DNA of 64,000 nucleotides from JAFEBO01 sp044221315 (GTDB lineage Bacteria; Planctomycetota; Phycisphaerae; Phycisphaerales; UBA1924), in assembly GCA_044221315.1 (NCBI GenBank), contig JBGAPK010000016.1:23392-87391 (forward strand), read 5' to 3'. A program made the position numbers and the translations under genes. Of this stretch, positions 51,393 to 60,180 are shown piece after piece. The notes under the pieces were generated by a model, which saw only the letters and a program-made list of their open reading frames with translations, did not search any database and was not told the origin of the DNA. Numbering within the stretch: the stretch's first letter is position 1; the number at the start of each line of letters is the position of its first letter.

Positions 51393-53066
51393 ATGCTCAA
51401 CGCTCCAACCACCAGGCCCGGCTCATACCGCCACGGGCATGCACTTCTCGACAATCCGTTCCGAACCAAGGGCACCGCTTTCAGCGAGGAGGAGCGCACC
51501 CAGTTCGGGCTGCTCGGGCTCCTGCCGCCCCAGATTGAAACTCTGGAGCAGCAGACCGAGCGTGCGTACGAAGCGTTCCAGACGCGGGGCTCCGCGCTCG
51601 ACAAACACATTTTCCTTCGCGCACTGCAGGATACCAACGAGGTCCTGTTCTACCGGCTGCTGGTCGATCACATCGAAGAGACCATGCCGATTGTCTACAC
51701 CCCGACTGTTGCATCCGCCTGCGAGCAGTTCTCGCACATCTACCGGCGGCCGCGCGGGCTCTTTGTTTCGTATCCACTCCGCGATCGGATTCCCGAGATC
51801 CTCGCAAACCGATACGGCAAGGAAATCGACGTCATCGTCGTGACGGACGGCGGCCGGATCCTGGGAATCGGTGATCAGGGCGTGGGCGGGCTGGGTATCC
51901 CGATCGGCAAGTTATCGCTCTATTCGCTCATCGGCGGCATCCGGCCCGATCGCACCCTGCCGATCGTCCTCGACGTCGGGACCAACAACGCCGAGCGACT
52001 TTCGGATCCTCGCTACCTCGGGTGGCGCCACGAGCGGGTGAGCGGCAAGGAATACTTTGACTTCGTCGAGCAGTTCGTCCGCGCGGTGAAGGCGGAATTG
52101 CCGAACACCTGCGTGCAATGGGAGGATTTTCCGAACAACGTCGCGTGCACGCTGCTTAATCGATATCGGGACGAGATCCTAAGTTTCAACGACGACATTC
52201 AGGGGACCGCGGCGGTGGCGCTCGGCGCGATCCTCGGTGCGATCGCGGTGACGGGCCGGCCGCTCCGAGATCAGACGGTCGTCATCCTGGGCGCCGGATC
52301 TGCCGGCGTTGGTGTGGCGGACTACTTGTGTCGCGCGATGGTGCAGGACGGCCTGACAGAGGCGGAAGCACGCGCCCGGTTCTGGCTCATCAACCGCAGC
52401 GGCGTGCTGCACAGCGCCCGCACCGACCTTTCAGCCGAGCAGCGGGCCTTTGCGCAGCCCGCCGACCGCCTCGCCGGGATGCCGCGGTCGGCCGCGGGAA
52501 TCGTGGGGCTGGACGAGGTCGTTCGTTCGACATCGCCGACCATCCTGATCGGGCTCTCAACCCTTGCGGGAGCGTTCACCGAACCGCTGGTGCGGGAGAT
52601 GGCGCGCAAGACGCCGCGCCCGATCATCTTTCCGTTGTCGAATCCGACGTCAAAGGCCGAGGCGACGCCGGCGGACCTGTTGAAATGGACCGAAGGCCGG
52701 GCCCTGATCGCCACCGGCTCGCCGTTCAATCCGGTCAGTGACGGCTCGCGCACGGTGCCGATCGCCCAATGCAACAACGTCTACATCTTCCCGGCGGTCG
52801 GGCTCGCGCTCGCGGCGTGCAGAGCGCGTCGGGTCTCGGACGGCATGTTCCTGGCGGCGGCACGCGCGCTGGCGGAGAAGTCTCCGGCACTGAAGGATCG
52901 GAACGCGTCGCTCCTGCCGAACCCGCGCGACCTTCGCGCCGTCGCCCGACATGTTGCGGCGGCGGTGGCCGTTCAGGCGCAGCAGGAGGGACTGGCGCCG
53001 CCGATGGAGCGCGAGGAACTGGCTCGAAAGATCGCGGCGACTCAATGGGTGCCGGCCTACGCCTGA
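51393..53066 (+). CDS. maeA: NAD-dependent malic enzyme
   Basis: A 557-residue malic enzyme converting malate to pyruvate, CO2 and NADH. The malic N-terminal domain shows MPIVYTPTVASACEQFSHIY, VVTDGGRILGIGDQGVGGLG with the substrate Arg nearby, and WEDFPNNVACTLLNRYRDE. The NAD domain has DDIQGTAAVALGAILGA and VVILGAGSAGVGVADYLC. PLSNPTSKAEATPADLLKWT and ATGSPFNPV complete the signature. It is of the long SfcA/eukaryotic type. ATG 51393 has AAAGAGG ahead; the in-frame extension to 51330 is not conserved in style. A GC hairpin with no T-run (51265-51281) lies between it and the protease. Confidence 0.93.
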   Translation: MLNAPTTRPGSYRHGHALLDNPFRTKGTAFSEEERTQFGLLGLLPPQIETLEQQTERAYEAFQTRGSALDKHIFLRALQDTNEVLFYRLLVDHIEETMPIVYTPTVASACEQFSHIYRRPRGLFVSYPLRDRIPEILANRYGKEIDVIVVTDGGRILGIGDQGVGGLGIPIGKLSLYSLIGGIRPDRTLPIVLDVGTNNAERLSDPRYLGWRHERVSGKEYFDFVEQFVRAVKAELPNTCVQWEDFPNNVACTLLNRYRDEILSFNDDIQGTAAVALGAILGAIAVTGRPLRDQTVVILGAGSAGVGVADYLCRAMVQDGLTEAEARARFWLINRSGVLHSARTDLSAEQRAFAQPADRLAGMPRSAAGIVGLDEVVRSTSPTILIGLSTLAGAFTEPLVREMARKTPRPIIFPLSNPTSKAEATPADLLKWTEGRALIATGSPFNPVSDGSRTVPIAQCNNVYIFPAVGLALAACRARRVSDGMFLAAARALAEKSPALKDRNASLLPNPRDLRAVARHVAAAVAVQAQQEGLAPPMEREELARKIAATQWVPAYA

Positions 53067-53132
53067 ATCGTGGGACTCTGCCGGTTGTGCAATCCTCCGA
53101 ACCACTTCGGCGGTCCGCGGTATCATGCAAGA

Positions 53133-54476
53133 ATGCTCAAGGCGAAAATGATCGCGTTTCTGGGCGCCGCCGCTCTTTCACTGGTTGCCGCGGCACAGAC
53201 AAAGACCGGCAATCCCCCGGGTATCGATGGGCTGGACGCGCTGTATCCCAAGCTTGATGCGCTCTACATCGATCTGCATCAGAACCCCGAACTGTCGCTG
53301 CATGAAGAAAAGACCGCCGCCAAGATGGCCGAGCGATTGCGTGCCGCGGGATATGACGTGACCGAACACGTGGGGGGTCTGGGTGTCGTGGGCGTGCTGC
53401 GTAACGGCCAGGGACCGACCGTCCTGATTCGTACGGACATGGACGCATTGCCGGTGAAAGAGCAGACCGATCTGCCCTTTGCGAGCAAGGCGATGGGAGT
53501 GAACCAGGCCGGCGAGACCGTGCCGGTGATGCACGCCTGCGGCCACGATGCCCACATGGCCGCTTGGATCGGCGCGGCGACTCTGCTGGCCCAGTCGAAG
53601 GACCGCTGGCATGGGACGCTGGTGTTCGTTGGTCAGCCCGCCGAGGAGGTCGTGCAGGGGGCGATCGCCATGGTGAACGATGGGCTGTTCACACGCTTCC
53701 CCAAGCCGGACTATGTGCTCGGGATTCATGTGGCCAACACGATGCCGGCGGGGCAGATCGGGGTCGTGGCAGGGCCCGCGTCGGCGGCTTCGGATTCGGT
53801 GGATATCACCTTCTACGGGCGAGGCGGGCACGGGGCGATGCCGAATCGCACGATCGATCCGCTCGTGATCGCGGCCCGCGCTGTGGGAGCGCTCCAGACG
53901 ATTGTGTCTCGTGAGGTTGATCCGTTCGACGATGCGGTGGTGACGGTGGGCACCTTCCACGCCGGCAATAAGCGGAATGTGATTCCCGACGAGGCCAAGA
54001 TTCAATTGACCGTGCGGTCATACAAGCCGGAGGTGCAGAAGAAGATGCTGGCCTCGATCGAGCGGATTGCCAAGGGGGAAGCGATCGCGGGCGGAGCGCC
54101 GAAGGAACCTCTGGTCACAGTCGTGGCGGCCGAATCGAGCGAGGTGGTGGTGAACGACCCGGCGCTTGCCGCCCGGCTCCTGGACGCACTCAAACGTGAC
54201 CTGGGTGACCAGGGAGCGATCGCCTCGGAGCCGCACATGACATCGGAGGACTTTGGGATCTTCGGCAGCCGGGCGGGTGCACCGTCAATCCAGTTTCGAA
54301 TTGGCGCGGTGGAGCCCGCGGTTTTCGTCGCGGCGAAGGCCGCCGGGCAAGCGATGATGCTGCCCGGGCCGCACAACTCCCGCTTTGCGCCGGATCGGGA
54401 GCGGACGATCATGGCAGGGACTGCGGCGTTCGTTGTGTCGGTGCTGGAATTGTGCGGGACGCGAACGACGAGATGA
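53133..54476 (+). CDS. Exported M20-family amidohydrolase (hippurate hydrolase/carboxypeptidase-like)
   Basis: A 447-residue M20D peptidase. A signal peptide (MIAFLGAAALSLVAAAQ) precedes the catalytic domain: IRTDMDALPVKEQT, MHACGHDAHMAAWIGAA (metal-binding Cys/His region), FVGQPAEEVVQGAIAM (Glu pair) and YVLGIHVANTMPAGQIG. The dimerisation domain begins near DSVDITFYGRGGHGAMP, with the substrate His, and the terminal PGPHNSRFAPD supplies the last His ligand. It hydrolyses N-acyl amino acids or related amides outside the cytoplasm. It follows the malic enzyme gene by 66 bp; ATG 53133 begins at the signal peptide. Confidence 0.9.
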   Translation: MLKAKMIAFLGAAALSLVAAAQTKTGNPPGIDGLDALYPKLDALYIDLHQNPELSLHEEKTAAKMAERLRAAGYDVTEHVGGLGVVGVLRNGQGPTVLIRTDMDALPVKEQTDLPFASKAMGVNQAGETVPVMHACGHDAHMAAWIGAATLLAQSKDRWHGTLVFVGQPAEEVVQGAIAMVNDGLFTRFPKPDYVLGIHVANTMPAGQIGVVAGPASAASDSVDITFYGRGGHGAMPNRTIDPLVIAARAVGALQTIVSREVDPFDDAVVTVGTFHAGNKRNVIPDEAKIQLTVRSYKPEVQKKMLASIERIAKGEAIAGGAPKEPLVTVVAAESSEVVVNDPALAARLLDALKRDLGDQGAIASEPHMTSEDFGIFGSRAGAPSIQFRIGAVEPAVFVAAKAAGQAMMLPGPHNSRFAPDRERTIMAGTAAFVVSVLELCGTRTTR

Positions 54477-54528
54477 AGGGCGACAGGCCCGATCGGAACG
54501 GCCCGAAAAACATGATCCGGCGAGATCG

Positions 54529-54557
54529 CTTGCAAAGTGCAAGTGATCGCGTATGAT
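54529..54557 (+). promoter_or_regulatory. Promoter with overlapping palindrome before the DinB/HxlR pair
   Basis: TTGCAA (54530-54535) and TATGAT (54552-54557) are 16 bp apart, and the ATG at 54564 is only six bases after the -10, so the mRNA should be leaderless or nearly so. CTTGCA-AAG-TGCAAG (54529-54543) is a perfect inverted repeat covering the -35, a natural repressor site, most simply for the HxlR protein encoded two genes on. Confidence 0.6.
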
Positions 54558-54563
54558 GACGGC

Positions 54564-55163
54564 ATGGAAACCACTCTTCCAGCGGAGCCTGTCCTGGACA
54601 AGCCGGGCGCCGGAGTCCCGAAGATCGAGCAGTTCGTGGGCAAGTGGGTGCTACGGCTGGGTTGTCGCCTACATGGGCGCCGGGGGGCGGACCGGAAGTT
54701 CGAGGCTGAGCGTGCGGGAATCCGCGGTTTGTACGAACCGCTCCCGGCACAGACGAGCGCGCGGCGCGTTCTGATCTCGAGACTTCGGGGTCTTGAAGAC
54801 AGCAGCCGCTACTGGTCGGTCTGGATGTGCTTGGACCACTTGCGCATCGTGAACGGGCAGATCGCCCGCGTGATTGGGTCGCTCGTGAGCGGCGTCTCTC
54901 CCGAAGGGCAAGCCAGCACGGCGGCGGTAAAGCCTTCGGCTAGTGTCGACGCTGGAGTGGTGGAGTTGTATGAGAAATCGTGCGATCAGGTGCTGCGAGC
55001 CGCGAGCAAGCCGCCGACGCTTCGGACCGGCGCCCGGTACTCTCACCCTTGGTTCGGGCCGTTGGATGCCGCGGAATGGCACGCCATGGCGGGGATGCAT
55101 ATGGCCATTCACGGGGCGCAGATCGTGGCGATCCTGCGACGGCTGAGGAGCCCGGGGGGATAA
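54564..55163 (+). CDS. DinB-superfamily protein
   Basis: A 199-residue protein with the DinB four-helix layout. Metal-ligand histidines are suggested by WMCLDHLRIVNGQIA and by AEWHAMAGMHMAIHGAQIVA, which ends the bundle with H-x-x-x-H spacing. DinB proteins are often thiol-dependent transferases or detoxifying enzymes. ATG 54564 is chosen since the promoter -10 lies just upstream; a codon at 54537 would start before the -10. It is followed after nine bases by an HxlR regulator, a combination suggesting response to a small reactive compound. Confidence 0.7.
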   Translation: METTLPAEPVLDKPGAGVPKIEQFVGKWVLRLGCRLHGRRGADRKFEAERAGIRGLYEPLPAQTSARRVLISRLRGLEDSSRYWSVWMCLDHLRIVNGQIARVIGSLVSGVSPEGQASTAAVKPSASVDAGVVELYEKSCDQVLRAASKPPTLRTGARYSHPWFGPLDAAEWHAMAGMHMAIHGAQIVAILRRLRSPGG

Positions 55164-55172
55164 GGAGTGGGT

Positions 55173-55550
55173 ATGGCGCGGCGTTCATCGAAGAAATGGC
55201 GGTCGGTGTGCCCGGTAGCGTGCACCCTCGATTTGATTGGCGATCGGTGGACGTTGATCGTGCTGCGAGATCTGCTGATCGGCAAATCGCATTTTCGTGA
55301 ATTTCTCGGTTCGCCGGAGCAGATCGCGACGAACATCCTGGCGGCGCGGCTGCATGCTCTTTGCGACCACGGCCTGGTTGTCGCAAAGCCTTCAAGTGAG
55401 CGTGCGGGCAGCCACGCGTACCAACTCACATCGCGCGGCAGGAGCCTGCTTCCTGTCGTTCGGGCCATCAAGGAGTGGGGCCTGGCAAACATTCCCGGCA
55501 CCCGCGCGATGCTCGAGCTTCGCGGAGTTTCACACCAAACGGGGCGTTAA
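55173..55550 (+). CDS. HxlR-family transcriptional regulator
   Basis: A 125-residue winged-helix regulator. CPVACTLDLIGDRWTLIVLR is the HxlR opening, with the cysteine that many members use for redox or electrophile sensing. DLLIGKSHFREFLGSPEQIA, TNILAARLHALCDHGLV, and SHAYQLTSRGRSLLPVVRAI continue the fold. AAGGAG precedes ATG 55173; a GTG at 55167 overlaps that site and is rejected. It probably binds the palindrome at 54529-54543 and controls its own two-gene unit. Confidence 0.9.
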   Translation: MARRSSKKWRSVCPVACTLDLIGDRWTLIVLRDLLIGKSHFREFLGSPEQIATNILAARLHALCDHGLVVAKPSSERAGSHAYQLTSRGRSLLPVVRAIKEWGLANIPGTRAMLELRGVSHQTGR

Positions 55551-56087
55551 TCCCGGTCAAACGGCGGTGCGTGTGAATGCGGCGCAGCGCGTTGTGGCCC
55601 GGAAATCCAGTTTCAAGTCGGGGCGGCCGGCCCCAAGATAATCGCGGAAGCAGGGGCGGCTCGTCGGGCGTTCGTCTTGCCGGATCAGCGCGACTCGCGA
55701 TTTGCAGCCGAACCCGAGCGGCCGATCAAGACGGTTGTTCCGGCATTCACGCTGGCGGTCATGGAATCGACCGGATGCCCGGGCAGGCAGTCGTGCTTTG
55801 GCGATGGGAAAGTTGGAGCAGAGTTCGTTCCGGCGCATCCGAACGGGCCGAGGGCCAAATCTCGGAAGGCACGACACTTCGACCTTCCGTTGACGCGAGA
55901 GGCTCCATCCGAGCGCTCCGATGAGCATCGAATTAGGGGAAATTTCCCTGTACGTTTTGTGTCTCGCTCGACGCGGGGCACCGCTAGCGTGAGGCGTGCA
56001 AAAGGGTCACCGGGTCGAAGGTGGCGCCCATCCACCTTCGACTTGTTCAGCCACACGTCTGGGAAGTCGAAAGCGAAAGGATCGCAC
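55551..56087. other. Gap before the LTxxQ-repeat gene
   Basis: A 537-bp stretch. A continuous open frame joins the downstream gene from 55677, but its residues look random and an internal ATG with signal peptide is the real start. GGGAAATTTCCC at 55937-55948 is a perfect 12-bp palindrome about 140 bp before the start codon and could be an operator. GAAAGGA just before the ATG is the ribosome site. Nothing else is recognisable. Confidence 0.4.
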
Positions 56088-56951
56088 ATGAAGACGAAAG
56101 TTGCTCTTGCGGCAATGGTTCTGGCACTGGCCGGGTCGGGCGCTTGCATCGCACGCCAGGTTCAGCCGACGGCCCAACCGGTGATCTCCGGCATCGTCGT
56201 GGAACGCATCAGGGACATCAACTTGACCGAAGCGCAGGAAGCCGCGATCGCCGGGATCCGCGATGAATACGCGCCCAAGGTCCAGGAAGCCCTGGCGCAG
56301 CTCGCCACGGTCGCCAAGGAGGAAGTGGATCAGGCCCGCGCCCTGTTGACTCCCGACCAGTTGGCCAAGCTCGAGAAAATGAAACTGGAACGCAAGGTGC
56401 TCCGGGCCGAGGGGCTGGCCTTGCGTATCGCGCACCTGTACGACATTGATCTGACCGACGACGAAGTCGCGAAGATCACGGACATCCGCAAGGAGTTCCG
56501 CCCCAAGATCGTGAAGGCGCTCGACAACCTGAAGGGCATACTGACGCCGGAGCAGGCCAAGCTCCGTGAGGAGGGCCTCAAGGCCGGCAAGAGCCGCAAG
56601 GAAGTCTTTGCGTCCCTGAACCTCACCGATGAGCAGAAGGCCAAGGTGGAGGCGGTCGGCAAGGAAGTGCGGGTCCTCGCGAAGGAAGAAATCGAGAAGA
56701 TGCGTGCGGTGCTCGACCCCGAACAGCAGGAGAAGCTCGCGGCCGCGAAGGCAGACCGGAAGGAGTTCGTCCGTGACCGCATCGCTTTCGGCATCATGAA
56801 CTTCAAAGAACTCAACCTGACGGATCAGCAGAAGGTCCAGATCGAGGCGATCCGGATGTCCTATCGGCCGCAGGTCCAGGAGGCCGGCGATCGTCTGCGT
56901 GCCATCGTCCGTGAGGAGTTGGCGGCGATCATCGCGGTGCTGAAGACCTGA
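56088..56951 (+). CDS. Exported LTxxQ-repeat (Spy/CpxP-like) protein
   Basis: A 287-residue exported helical protein. A signal peptide (VALAAMVLALAGSGACIA) is followed by four similar units starting RDINLTEAQEAAIAGIRDEY, YDIDLTDDEVAKITDIRKEF, ASLNLTDEQKAKVEAVGKEV and KELNLTDQQKVQIEAIRMSY. Each combines an L-T-x-x-Q/E turn with a long charged helix, and the first three end in a second L-T/D-P-D/E-Q turn. Spy/CpxP proteins with this repeat are periplasmic chaperones or stress sensors; planctomycetes have many long variants. An intrinsic terminator follows at 57032. Confidence 0.75.
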   Translation: MKTKVALAAMVLALAGSGACIARQVQPTAQPVISGIVVERIRDINLTEAQEAAIAGIRDEYAPKVQEALAQLATVAKEEVDQARALLTPDQLAKLEKMKLERKVLRAEGLALRIAHLYDIDLTDDEVAKITDIRKEFRPKIVKALDNLKGILTPEQAKLREEGLKAGKSRKEVFASLNLTDEQKAKVEAVGKEVRVLAKEEIEKMRAVLDPEQQEKLAAAKADRKEFVRDRIAFGIMNFKELNLTDQQKVQIEAIRMSYRPQVQEAGDRLRAIVREELAAIIAVLKT

Positions 56952-57031
56952 GTTGGCGATTGATCACCAGGAATGTACCGTCCCTTCCGGGTGCGGGCGG
57001 CGCGTGCGATCAACGCTGAGAGAGCGAGATG

Positions 57032-57059
57032 GCCCCGGGAGAACCCCGGGGCTTTTTTT
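57032..57059 (+). terminator. Intrinsic terminator after the LTxxQ-repeat gene
   Basis: GCCCCGGG and CCCGGGGC pair perfectly over eight bases around AGAAC, followed directly by seven T. Textbook rho-independent terminator, 80 bp past the stop. Confidence 0.9.
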
Positions 57060-57090
57060 GCGTCCTGTGTCGCCTTACCGCGAACCCCAC

Positions 57091-57186
57091 AGACAAAAGA
57101 GCCGGTTGCTTCCGCAAACGGCCTTCGAATAGAGGGCGAAGGGTGGTGTGACGAATCCCTACCGAGAGATCCAAAGAGATGGCGTG
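57091..57186 (-). repeat. Hairpin cassette, copy 1 (divergent stem)
   Basis: On the minus strand: CTCTATTCG, then a stem GCCGTTTGC-GGAA-GCAACCGGC (eight of nine pairs, GNRA loop GGAA), then TCTTTTG. The roughly 50 bases on the plus-strand right side (57135-57186) resemble those beside the copy at 60006 (shared GGGTGGT-TGACGA and a later GAGA/CCCAGAGA stretch). The stem sequence differs from the other copies but the shape and flanks are kept. It sits in the 416-bp gap between the terminator at 57059 and the YHS gene; I see no gene in that gap. Confidence 0.55.
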
Positions 57187-57367
57187 CCGATCCACCAAGC
57201 CGGCGGGACGTTCCGGTTGAACTCGGGACCCCGGTATCCGTGGGCAACGGCAAAGCGGCTGCATCCGTCCTTGAACAGCGGTTTCCCGAGTTTCATTTTG
57301 CTAGACTCCTCTCGAGACCGGTGGGCTCGCCATCCGGCCGAGCGACTGCGTTGCAGGAGAACCGCCG

Positions 57368-58486
57368 ATGAACACCCCGCATGTCGCCACACGCGTGATC
57401 GCGATCTTGGTTTCTGCATTTCTGGCCGCACCGGGCATCGCCGCGGCTCCCGAGCGCACGCTGCTGGTCGATCCGGTCGAGCTCGTCGCCGGTCGCGAGG
57501 TGCCCGGTAAGCCTGAACTCACGCTCGAGCGAGAGGGTGTCGCGTACCTCTTCGCGACACAAGAGAGCAAGGCGGCCTTTGAGAAGAACCCGGAGAAGTT
57601 CGAGGTGGCCGACGGTGGGGCGTGCGGACGAATGGGCCCGCTGTCGGGGCTGGGCGATGCACGCCGCTACGCCGTGCATGAGGGCCGCATCTTTCTCTTC
57701 GCATCCGACGGGTGCCGCGCGGGGTTCCTCAAGGAGCCTGCGAAATACATCGAGACGGAGGATGAAAAGATCTTCGGCTCCAACGAGCAGGTTGAACGCG
57801 GGCGGGCGCTGCTCGACAGGGTTGTCGCGTGGGCCGGGGGAGCGGAGCGATTGCGGAGCGTCAAGACTCTCCGCACCGCGGCGGAGCGGAAGGAGAAGCA
57901 CGGCGAAACTGACTACACGATCACCAACCAGACGGCCCTCGCGTTCCCTGATTGTGCGTACCAGAGAGAATCGTGGAACGACTCGTGGTTCTCGACGACG
58001 TGCGGACCCGAAGGCGCCGCGATGGCTTCCACGCGCGGTGAGGAGCGGATCGCGAACAGCCGCGCGCGGGCGTTCCGGCGTGCGATGGCCCGCTGGCCGA
58101 TCGTGATCCTGAAAGCCCACGCCGACGGTGCGCCCAAGGCCGATTGCCCCGGGCTCATCGTGGTCGCCGACGGGGATGGGAAGATCGGCGAGACGCCCGT
58201 CGAATACGTCAAGGTCTGGCTCAACGGCGCGGCCTCGCGAATGGCTGTCGAGGCGACGACCGGGAGGCCGATGCAACTGAGTTGCCGCGGTCGCGATGGG
58301 ACGACGTCGGTCGGCGATTCCGTCCGCACCTTCAGCGCGTACGCGACGGTGGATGGAGTCACGATGCCGACGGCGTACAGCGTGACGTTCAACGGCAAGG
58401 CCCTACCCGCGGCCGCCGCGAAGATCGACGCGTTCGAAGTCAACCCCGCGCTGCCCGAGGGCCTCTTCAAGGTCTCCCTGCGGTAA
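57368..58486 (+). CDS. Exported protein with tandem YHS-like domains
   Basis: A 372-residue protein with signal peptide (VIAILVSAFLAAPGIAAA). Residues about 30-75 are YHS-like: LLVDPVELVAG, GVAYLFATQESKAAFEKNPE. Residues about 95-125 look like a second copy: RRYAVHEGRIFLFASDGCRA, GFLKEPAKYIE. YHS modules bind metals through Cys/His in some proteins; here Cys is found only around the second (ACGRMG, DGCRAG). The remaining 230 residues form a beta-rich domain similar to outer-membrane lipoprotein-sorting-like folds (VKVWLNGAASRMAVEATTGR). No function can be assigned. It stands alone on its strand, between two hairpin cassettes. Confidence 0.7.
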   Translation: MNTPHVATRVIAILVSAFLAAPGIAAAPERTLLVDPVELVAGREVPGKPELTLEREGVAYLFATQESKAAFEKNPEKFEVADGGACGRMGPLSGLGDARRYAVHEGRIFLFASDGCRAGFLKEPAKYIETEDEKIFGSNEQVERGRALLDRVVAWAGGAERLRSVKTLRTAAERKEKHGETDYTITNQTALAFPDCAYQRESWNDSWFSTTCGPEGAAMASTRGEERIANSRARAFRRAMARWPIVILKAHADGAPKADCPGLIVVADGDGKIGETPVEYVKVWLNGAASRMAVEATTGRPMQLSCRGRDGTTSVGDSVRTFSAYATVDGVTMPTAYSVTFNGKALPAAAAKIDAFEVNPALPEGLFKVSLR

Positions 58487-58511
58487 ACCCCGGCGCGGTG
58501 GGGATACCGAA

Positions 58512-58557
58512 AACGACAGCCCCCGAGTCTCGCGACCCTGGGGTTATGCGAATAGAG
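58512..58557 (-). repeat. Hairpin cassette, copy 2
   Basis: Minus strand: CTCTATTCGCAT, stem AACCCCAGGGTC-GCGA-GACTCGGGGGCT, then GTCGTTTT. GNRA tetraloop. Relative to the next copy the stem carries differences near its base that mostly keep pairing. It lies 26 bp after the YHS-gene stop and 215 bp before the propeller lipoprotein gene. Confidence 0.8.
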
Positions 58558-58772
58558 CGGGCGCAGCCGTCTTACGTACAGTCGGGAAGACTGAGTACAG
58601 CTACCCCGGGCTGCTCGTTCACTCGCCGGGCACAAGTGCTGATCGCCCGGTCATGAGCCACATTCGAACGATACCGGCCAGAATGTGACAGGCCCATTAC
58701 CGGGCTATCTTGCGCGATCGTCGCAGACAGTGTAACCTCGATGGTTCGATTCAAGAGCACTGAGCGAGAACC

Positions 58773-59822
58773 ATGCGAAACGCGATCGTGCTCCATCTGG
58801 CACTTCTTGTTGCACTGCTCGGCGCCTGCTCGCGCCCGCCCCCAGATCGCCTCCGTTTCGAGGTGGTGCGATCCATCCTTGAGGACAGCAAGGGCAACTT
58901 CTGGTTCGGCAGTGGGAAGGAGGGCGCCTGCCGATTCGACGGCGAGCGTTTCACCTATTTCACCGTGGAGGACGGCCTGAGCGACAATCAGATCAGGTCG
59001 ATCCGTGAGGATCGGAACGGAGTTGTTTGGTTCGAGGGGGGCGTGGGGATAAGCGGCTTCGACGGAGAGAGGATCATCAGACCCTCGAGCAGGAACTACA
59101 CGTCGAAGGACGATTGGCGTCTACAGCCGGGAGACCTGTGGTTCAAGGAGGATGGCTCGAGCGGGGCAACCGAGATCGAAGGCCAGCCGGGTGTCTATCG
59201 ATATGACGGAAACACCTTCACCTACCTCGCTCTCCCTCTCCCTGCGGATCATCCCAACGCCGCGTACGCCAGCACAGGCTTTGCGAACGGAAAGGGCGGG
59301 AGGCTCTGGTTCGCCACGTACCAAGCGGTGGTCGGGTATGACGGGAAGTCCTTCACCATCATCGACGACAAGAGCCTCGGTCTCAACGACGACACCGGGC
59401 GGCTTCTCGTCCGTTGCGTCCTCGAGGATAGCAAAGGAAACCTCTGGATTGGGAACAACGGGATCGGAGTCATCCTGCATGATGGACAGACCGCCACACA
59501 CTTCACCCAGGAAAAGACGCTTGGCAAGGTGGACCAGCGCGTTGGGCGGATGACGCCTCAGCCCGGCGATCTGACCGGTGGTTACCCTTCGCTGAATCGG
59601 GTGTTCTCGATCGGAGAAGACCGTGCTGGGAACATCTGGTTTGGTACCATCGAGCATGGCGCCTGGCAATACGACGGCAAGTCATTGCGGAATTTCTCGG
59701 CCAATGACGGACTGACGAGCAAGCAAATCTTGGGCATCTACACCGACCGCCGGGGCGCGCTGTGGTTGGCAGGGAACGGCGTGTTCAAGTTCAACGGAAC
59801 GTCGTTCGACAGGATCCACTGA
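58773..59822 (+). CDS. Two-component-regulator-propeller-like lipoprotein
   Basis: A 349-residue lipoprotein with lipobox LLGAC. About seven repeats with the reg-prop pattern follow: ILEDSKGNFWFGS, IREDRNGVVWFEGG, VLEDSKGNLWIGNN, IGEDRAGNIWFGT, IYTDRRGALWLAGN, each followed by a short Y/F-D-G-K-x-F strand (YDGNTFTYLA, YDGKSFTII, YDGKSLRNFS). It forms a beta propeller like the sensory part of hybrid two-component systems but without a membrane helix or kinase, so it is a stand-alone envelope binding protein. The ligand is unknown. Confidence 0.8.
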   Translation: MRNAIVLHLALLVALLGACSRPPPDRLRFEVVRSILEDSKGNFWFGSGKEGACRFDGERFTYFTVEDGLSDNQIRSIREDRNGVVWFEGGVGISGFDGERIIRPSSRNYTSKDDWRLQPGDLWFKEDGSSGATEIEGQPGVYRYDGNTFTYLALPLPADHPNAAYASTGFANGKGGRLWFATYQAVVGYDGKSFTIIDDKSLGLNDDTGRLLVRCVLEDSKGNLWIGNNGIGVILHDGQTATHFTQEKTLGKVDQRVGRMTPQPGDLTGGYPSLNRVFSIGEDRAGNIWFGTIEHGAWQYDGKSLRNFSANDGLTSKQILGIYTDRRGALWLAGNGVFKFNGTSFDRIH

Positions 59823-60002
59823 TACCGGCATCCTCCGCACTCGCGTGACTCGCCGTACTGACCTCATGTGGCGCTGGCCCCCGTCGTCGCTGATTAGATC
59901 GCCCGCGGCGAAAACCGTAGACGGGAGCATCTGTCGGGCTCGGGCAAGCACTCCGGCCACTCCCCTTTGTTGACAGTCATCAACCGTCGCTCGATCAGTC
60001 CA

Positions 60003-60110
60003 GAAACGAGAACCCCCGAGTCTCGCGACCCGGGGGTTATGCGAATAGAGGACGAGGGGTGGTCTGACGATCCGCGTTTCGGAGACCCAGAGACGTGGCG
60101 AGCGGGTTTT
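60003..60110 (-). repeat. Hairpin cassette, copy 3 (longest)
   Basis: Minus strand: CTCTATTCGCAT, stem AACCCCCGGGTC-GCGA-GACTCGGGGGTT, then CTCGTTTCT. Bases 60051-60110 on the plus strand continue with similarity to the 57.1-kb copy. It lies in the 358-bp gap between the propeller lipoprotein and the convergent zinc-ribbon gene, where on the minus strand it could end transcription of the latter. No gene is seen in this gap. Confidence 0.8.
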
Positions 60111-60180
60111 GCTGTCCGGCAGAGTCGTAAGAGTGCCGCTTCGGACGCATGAGAGCACGGCTCGCATCGGACTCTGGACA

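Noticed and set aside
55677..56087. N-terminal extension of the LTxxQ-repeat gene
   Set aside because: Same frame but no coding character; the internal ATG at 56088 has a ribosome site and begins a signal peptide.
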